64,000 nt of DNA from Eumeta japonica (lineage: Eukaryota > Arthropoda > Insecta > Lepidoptera > Psychidae), in the NCBI GenBank assembly GCA_005406025.1, contig BGZK01002088.1, positions 1-64,000 of the forward strand, given 5' to 3'. Below, one piece after another: positions 58,621 to 64,000 of the stretch. A program made the position numbers and the translations under genes. The notes below the pieces were generated by a model. It did no database searches, had not been told where the DNA came from, and saw nothing but the letters and a program-made list of their open reading frames with translations. The first letter of the stretch is position 1; every line of letters begins with the position of its first letter.

Positions 58621-58699
58621 TTTCAAACAATCTATCTTTCAGAAATTTTCTAATTATGCCGCATAGACGTCGCATTGCGGTATCTTAGCTTTCAGGCAT

Positions 58700-59140
58700 C
58701 ACTTTGTTGTCAAACATCTTGACCGATCAAAATGCAAATTGCGGCGGCTTAATACTTTCAGCGATATTTTTCAGGTGCGGGCAGGCTACGACGGTGACAC
58801 GCTGTACGCGTTGCGGAGTCAGATTTAAGTTTTTCATAGTCTGCGTTGTCAGACATCTCACATTTTGAGTGAAAAGTCCTTCAGTTTTGATTCAAATGAC
58901 CCGGGATCCTTCATCGGTTATCTGGTTGCTACCGACACTTGAGACGTGTAACGTTTCGCGGCATCCCTTCGCTCCTATTCGATTTGCTACCTGCTCCTAG
59001 ATTAAGATCACCATGGAGCCTTCGTCAAGGAATGCGTGGATTTTCATCGATCCGATATTCCGGGGTCATACCAGATGGACCGGAACAATTTTCAAAAATG
59101 TATGCATAATATTAACGTTGTTCACAAATATCGTTGCGTG
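58700..59140 (-). pseudogene. BEL/Pao aspartic protease and linker, degraded
   Basis: FLKIVPVHLV precedes the active-site-like AFLDEGSMVILI near 59000-59030, then IGAKGCRETLHVSSVGSNQI. A further frame (about 58725-58840) reads NLNLTPQRVQRVTVVACPHL, the linker before reverse transcriptase. Stops and a frame change interrupt it. It would have processed Gag-Pol in the particle. Confidence 0.8.
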
Positions 59141-59199
59141 CTCAGTGACGACGGCTATCGTTTGGGCGCTCCCGTAAGACCCTATGTCGTGGTCCGTTT

Positions 59200-59265
59200 T
59201 TGGTGGAGTAGCCTATGATGTCCACCTTGACACCACCAATTTTGTACTGGCATGTTTATCTGTCG
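59200..59265 (-). pseudogene. Gag C-terminal zinc-knuckle remnant
   Basis: One frame reads CPVQNWWCQGGHHRLLHQK. The Cys-Cys-His-His pattern and the 'HH.LLH' end match the last Gag zinc finger of BEL/Pao elements just upstream of protease. Gag sequence is not recognisable further upstream. Confidence 0.55.
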
Positions 59266-59270
59266 TACGT

Positions 59271-59626
59271 TCGAAAACCTGTACAAAAGCAAAGACAAAT
59301 ATACCTGCTGCAACCTGCAATACCTGCTGCTAGCTGATACGAAACATCATACTTCCCTTGCTTCAGGAGTCATCATATGAACGTGTACGATGACGTAATG
59401 TATACATGCAAGCATGACAAGCTTTTAATAGAATAACGTATGTTTGTATTAGTACCAATGAGCGTAAGAGTATCAGTGGCAATGCGTAAAGATTTTCAAA
59501 GAGAAGCTAATTTTTAAAAAAATCGAAAAACGGAAATTTCTGTACCTATATCAATGAACCGTCTTATCAATTCTTAGTAACGATCTACTTTTGTATCACG
59601 TGTTTCGATGGAATTAAAAAAAAAAT
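59271..59626. other. Unassigned spacer between the BEL/Pao body and the inverted LTR
   Basis: About 350 bases; neither gag nor LTR can be recognised. The last part is A-rich and lacks the purine tract that should precede a 3' LTR. Confidence 0.5.
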
Positions 59627-60158
59627 TGTTACGGACAGACGCTTTCAATGATAATTTGTGAATAAACATTATTATGAATAAATATATTTTGTTTTATAAG
59701 AACGGAATAAGTTAAGAATTGTTTTGTATTTTATCGTATATTTGTGTGTTTTTATTAAATTATTTGAAGTGTCGTGTTTTATTACCCGGGTAGCGATTAT
59801 ATATTGTTTTCCTGTTTTCGTATATTTATTGTGTTTAGTGTATTTTGTCTTGTTTTATTGCGTATTTTATGTTTTTGTCGTATTTAATTACAAATACGAA
59901 TTTACTGTGATGCGCATATGAGTCGCATATGGGATTGTGCCTTAGCGGGGGACCAAACAGAGATCGAGAACTGCGGTGATCGCTACGGTATGACCACGAA
60001 TCGCTGATCCGAGCGCATGTGGCGCTCATTAGTGAAAAATACAATGTGTATGGACACGCCCCCTCGATTAAAATGTATGCAACGCATATGGCAAGGCGGA
60101 TTGTGAAGGGAAATCCGAAATGTGGATTTGCGAGGCGATAGCTGAAATCACCGTTACA
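59627..60158 (+). repeat. BEL/Pao LTR in opposite orientation, probably a solo LTR
   Basis: Begins TGTTACGGAC and ends CACCGTTACA, keeping the canonical TG..CA. It aligns with the LTR at 55741-56424 but lies on the other strand, so it cannot be the 5' LTR of that element without an inversion. There is no polypurine tract before it and no recognisable primer-binding site after it. The 5-bp flanks are AAAAT and ATAAT, at best an imperfect target-site duplication. Small ORFs here (59724-59921, 59835-60044) are shadows. Confidence 0.75.
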
Positions 60159-60479
60159 ATAATTATTATCTTTTTTACTTGATTGGGGATCATATTTTTT
60201 ATATTAATGAACACTTAAATGACTATAAGGTTGACCAAAAACCATGTCAAAAAGTTTAAATATTATTATTCGTCTAACCGAGACATCTTCAAAATCGTCA
60301 AAATATTTCTCTGGTTTTTTATTCACTATAAGAATTTTTTATGTACTTGCACATTGCTAGTATTTTTAGAAACATGACATTTTCATCTTTGTTCTAATGA
60401 AATAAACAGGTATAACAAACACTTTTCAAACGATTAAAGAATTGGAGTGTCGATAAGTTCATTCCGGTTACTCGTCTTA
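60159..60479. other. AT-rich DNA, nothing recognised
   Basis: No supported feature. Confidence 0.45.
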
Positions 60480-60745
60480 TAATACTAGGAATTTTCGACT
60501 TCGACTGCTCGAATACACACTTTGTTATTATTTCTGTTTTCGTTTGTGATTCAAGTTTTCACATTAAATCTTATCTCTACCGCGATTTCGATACTAATCT
60601 TTGATTTCCGTTTCAAATTTCCGAGTTCAATTTAAACTCCAGGCTTGGTTTCGATTCCGATTGTAATCATCATTTTAATCCTTCTTACGACACAAATGCA
60701 CGTAACCTAAAGAAGTTTTTGAAATTCGTACAGTATGAAAACGAC
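60480..60745. repeat. Dispersed repeat with a GATTCCGATT-type tract
   Basis: Degenerate 'gatttcgatac', 'gatttccgtttc', 'cgattccgattg' words are followed by 'cgacacaaatgcacgtaacc', which resembles 'gaacacaaatgcacatgaag' after the 52.4-kb tract. It is likely another relic of the same Helitron-like family. Confidence 0.5.
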
Positions 60746-62965
60746 CAGACCGTGATTATGTTTGCATTCGAAAATCATCTCCTCCATTTTATGGTCTTTG
60801 AAAGAATTTTGATCGTAATGGTCACATACGTAACAAAAGACATTCATTTTTAAAATAGTTTATACGGAGATTCCACGACTTCATATGTGATTCAAAAACC
60901 TTTTTTACCAAAATAATTTTGTTCGTAACCACAAGAGTTTTCTTCCGCGCATATACGTCTATTTGTCTGTCTGTGCGGTACATTAATTTTATAGAAACCA
61001 CTAAAAAAAATATTTTGCTATGTAGTATGTATTAAAGTATGTTTGCGGAAATTCAGTTTGAAATTCATAACTCTGCGTGTTTTCGTGATCTTAGAAAAAA
61101 TTAATAGATTATGTCCATTGGTGTTAGCCATTGGACGCCCACTTGTAAGAAAAAGTCTCCTTCTAAGAATGCCCTGGTGTGAGACTATTCATAAGTTTTT
61201 CAAAACTGAACAGCAGTCAAGTAAAAGTTTTCGCATAACATCTCTATCATGATTGGTACTGCTTAATGGAAATCATTGACATCTTATAAATCTCTTTGTC
61301 CGTTAGAAGAAAAACGAGCAAAAACTTGCGGGAGCAAGAAATTACTTGTTTCAAGTAGAGGTGTCCATTTCAAAGAAAAATAAATTTGTTTATTCATTTT
61401 CTATAATTAACATGTCAACTAAATTTTGTAACCTCATGTCTTGCCTTTACTCTATTAAGGTTGAAGTATCATAGAATATTTTTTAACTTCTTTATTGGCG
61501 TTGGATTATAAAGGAGTTAGACTCAACTGAGTAAATAATGATCATAAATCTGGTTAGATCACTAACTTTCGTTAATACGTTCGAGGTAATTTTAGAGTTC
61601 AAAATTAAAGCGTTTGGATTTTTAATGTAGACAGTTGTTGAGCGAAACGTAGATTTAATCAATGAGACTTGTACAGATTTATAATTAAATTCATTATGTT
61701 TTTAATTATTATGCGGTGATTACTATTTTTACATTGTTGATCATCGTTATATCATAGATTAACGACCTCTTAGTTGTCAAAATAAGGTCCACCTCATTTT
61801 TTGCTAAGCCCTTAGGGCTGTTTTAAATCCGTTTCATACGAACGGAACTAAAGTTTGCTATTCGCTGCCCTCTTGGATCTTGTTCAATTCAAAATAGACC
61901 CATTCTTAGTTCATTCCTATCTTGTATATCTAGTTTATGTTAAACTCGCTCGTCACCATTGTTGAGTCCTCGTCGCTGTTGATGACGAATGCAAAGCATT
62001 CGAAGTGTCTTCATAAATAACATTCATCTCAATCTCAGTGTCTGTCAAAAATCGGCGCGTATACTTGTATAGTTCTTAACAAATATCGTTTAGTAATTCT
62101 TACCCTGTTCAAAATTTTCACGGATACTCTTTACTGGAGTGGAGACTTATCGTAAAGTTCTTCCGCTTATGGACTTCAGATTGACCTTTACTGTGCCACT
62201 GCAAATTTGTATTAATGTTGCTTCTTCTATCTTAGTAATCTTTTCATTCGCCTTGAAAGTATGTGAGTTAAATGCTGTAAGGTTGTCATTTTGGATGGTT
62301 GAAAGATTTTTTTCGAAGCCAAAAATCCTTTGCATTCCATGCTGCGCCATTCCTATGACCGCTACCAAAACCAAGGTCAAAGCCCCTCTTTGGTTCTTAA
62401 GACTGCCGTTTTAATGAAGCCATCGTGTGGGACGACTTTCGGTTAATGACCATAATGACTAAATTTTGTTCACGCGAGCTGGTGAGCGTAATTGTTCAGA
62501 TGACTTACTTTTCCTCCGGTAGATGCTGATCTATTGTTTTAAGGAGCGGATATATTGCGTCTTACAATATGCTTTCTGTTTAGCCATGAACATTAGTATT
62601 CGTTATGCGTTTCCATGCGGAAGTGTGTTCATACAGGTAAAACAATTCATGTGTACTTACGAGCATAAAATATGTGACTTATCTGAATTTACTTGCTAAC
62701 AGATTCGATATCCATAATTCAATATGGTATTTTATACAGTATAAACAATATTAATATATGTGTTGTATAAAATAGTTTTTTTACTTTCTATTCGAAAAAA
62801 TGTTATAATTTTTCTATAAACAAAAGAGCTTATATACATTTCGAGATGCACATAGTTAATACATTACAAAAAACAAGATACATTAGAGGCTTAATATGTA
62901 CAAAAGCTATAACATTAGTTATGTTAAACGCGATCTGTATCTGGTGTGATTTTATTATTGCGGTT
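60746..62965. other. No gene recognised
   Basis: AT-rich. Opposed frames at 62139-62414 (+) and 62147-62380 (-) overlap. The minus one (IFGFEKNLSTIQNDNLTAFN and on) is slightly more protein-like, but no family or splice support is visible. Confidence 0.45.
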
Positions 62966-63012
62966 AAGCTTTTGAGCTTTTGAGTTTTTGAGCTTTTGAG
63001 CTTTGTAGCTTT
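62966..63012. repeat. Tandem GAGCTTTT repeat
   Basis: 'gagcttttgagcttttgagt' and its continuation give about five imperfect units of 8-9 bases. Confidence 0.85.
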
Positions 63013-63019
63013 CCACAAT

Positions 63020-63360
63020 CCACAATAAAATACACCCTTTTAAGTCGAATATCGGTATTGCCTTAGAACGGAAACTAACATGATTTCCGCTCAGCTTTGC
63101 GCAACTCTGTCTGGTTTCTCATCTCGACTTGGAAACTTTATATGAATTGTTAAATTCCATCTCTGAAAGGCTACAGGCGAGCGCCTCCGGCGATAGAACT
63201 TTGTAACTAGAAATTAATTATGTATTTCTCCTGACGAGTCGATCCATGTGCGAAATGGTTATTTATTAATCGATTCCATCCTTGTCTTTGCCAACCGTTT
63301 TATTAGTTTCTCACATCGTCTCCTATAACGTGACGTTTATTATCGTAAAACCTTGTCGTT
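63020..63360. promoter_or_regulatory. Complex mid-GC segment, candidate conserved non-coding element
   Basis: Non-repetitive, with CTGACGAGTCGATCCATGTG and homeodomain-type words such as TTTATTAATCGATT. It has no ORF. The regulatory label is inference only. Confidence 0.25.
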
Positions 63361-64000
63361 GATTGTTGTAAAATTCGTAATTGATAAATATCAAAAGCAA
63401 AACATTAGTGTCGTTTTTTAAAGCGGAGTCGATTAAAGTAATCGAAGTTTGAGAACAAATTAAGCAATCATTCTGACGGTAAGCATAAGAGTATAAGCGC
63501 AAAAAAAGTCATTGTAAAATTTACGTATACTCAATTTCTCATCTACCTCTATTTATTGAAATTAGAAAAATACATTTTCTTTAATGTATTCTGGATTTTT
63601 GAAGTTTAATGCCTTGTTGGGAAGGCATTTATTAGATAGCTCGGGTATTGGATGCCGAAATAAAATGCCCACATTTGTAAGATTTGAAAACACTTCGTCT
63701 TAACAGACGATGGAACAGATTTCTTATGATTTTTATTCCACCATATTAAGCAAATTAGAGTCAAAGTATAATACAAATCTTAGGAGTGTAAATCTTGTTA
63801 TGTAATGATACAATAATATTACACAGGAATGATTTGGGCTATCTCTCGACTTTCTTGTATTTCATTGTAACCTTATTTAATGCCAGTTGAACGATTATTA
63901 TAAACACTGAAAATAGATAATTCTAGAAGCCATATTTTGCAGATGGCTATTGAGTCTTACTATAGAGTTATGTAGGGTGAATCTGTTTACATTTCTGACA
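63361..64000. other. AT-rich DNA to the window end, nothing recognised
   Basis: No supported gene, repeat or element. Confidence 0.45.

Larger units (their letters stand above)
56425..59270 (-). mobile_element. 5'-truncated BEL/Pao retrotransposon body
   Basis: Gag tail, protease, reverse transcriptase, RNase H and an integrase zinc-binding remnant follow in the order diagnostic of BEL/Pao pol, ending at the polypurine tract. The 5' LTR, primer-binding site and most of gag are missing upstream of about 59270. The integrase catalytic core is also deleted: only about 35 bases separate the integrase fragment from the purine tract. Many stops and frameshifts make it inert. In life such elements copy via RNA in virus-like particles and integrate in the nucleus. 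Confidence 0.88.

Noticed and set aside
59627..60158. This LTR as the 5' LTR of the neighbouring BEL/Pao element
   Set aside because: It is in the opposite orientation to the element's 3' LTR; only an inversion could make it the original 5' LTR.
62139..62414. Opposed ORFs of 91 (+) and 77 (-) codons as a gene
   Set aside because: Neither shows a known domain, and overlapping open frames on both strands point to chance; kept only as a note in the region entry.

Overview
The window looks like gene-poor nuclear DNA from an insect, most likely a moth or butterfly (Lepidoptera). The sequence is AT-rich and full of short non-overlapping ORFs. No frame gives a convincing host gene with start, exons and stop. 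What can be recognised is a graveyard of transposable elements and simple or tandem repeats, with scattered islands of higher GC. Several repeat types (Helitron ends with CTAG, a tRNA-like SINE, a repeat ending in a GGACGGAC tract and a 'ttccg...cggaacc' motif) are ones I associate with lepidopteran genomes. That assignment rests on memory, not on a search.

From 1 to about 16 kb the main items are a perfect 19-bp inverted repeat (2.0 kb), a PIF/Harbinger-like MITE with TAA target-site duplication (2.8-3.5 kb), a roughly 120-bp minisatellite (5.0-5.95 kb), a MITE-like element (8.7-9.3 kb), a Helitron 3' end (13.7 kb) and a structurally complete non-autonomous Helitron on the minus strand (14.9-15.6 kb). 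From 16 to 24.5 kb there are two SINE copies, AT palindromes and microsatellites, and a decayed intron-containing IS630/Tc1-type DDE transposase on the minus strand (20.6-22.3 kb). A roughly 113-bp minisatellite lies at 23.0-23.6 kb.

From 24.5 to 45 kb there are dispersed repeats (28.1-28.8 kb, 36.7-38.4 kb), hairpins, a mariner transposase relic with DD34D spacing (40.6-41.7 kb), and another SINE (45.0 kb). From 45.7 to 48.7 kb a decayed, intron-containing gene of a multicopy arthropod family sits between two direct repeats of about 90 bp. From 52 to 60.2 kb there is a Helitron-like repeat, an inverted copy of the 23-kb minisatellite, and a 5'-truncated BEL/Pao retrotransposon (55.7-59.3 kb, minus strand) with a polypurine tract and 3' LTR. 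A second LTR of the same family lies nearby in the opposite orientation (59.6-60.2 kb).

The genes do not form a pathway: the coding remnants are transposases, polymerase domains and integrase parts, all carrying stops or frameshifts. The GC-richer islands (3.8, 11.5, 15.6, 18.3, 25.7, 27.2, 31.3, 38.9, 49.0 and 63.1 kb) are the best candidates for conserved non-coding or regulatory DNA, but this cannot be shown from one sequence. I found no tRNA, rRNA or CRISPR.
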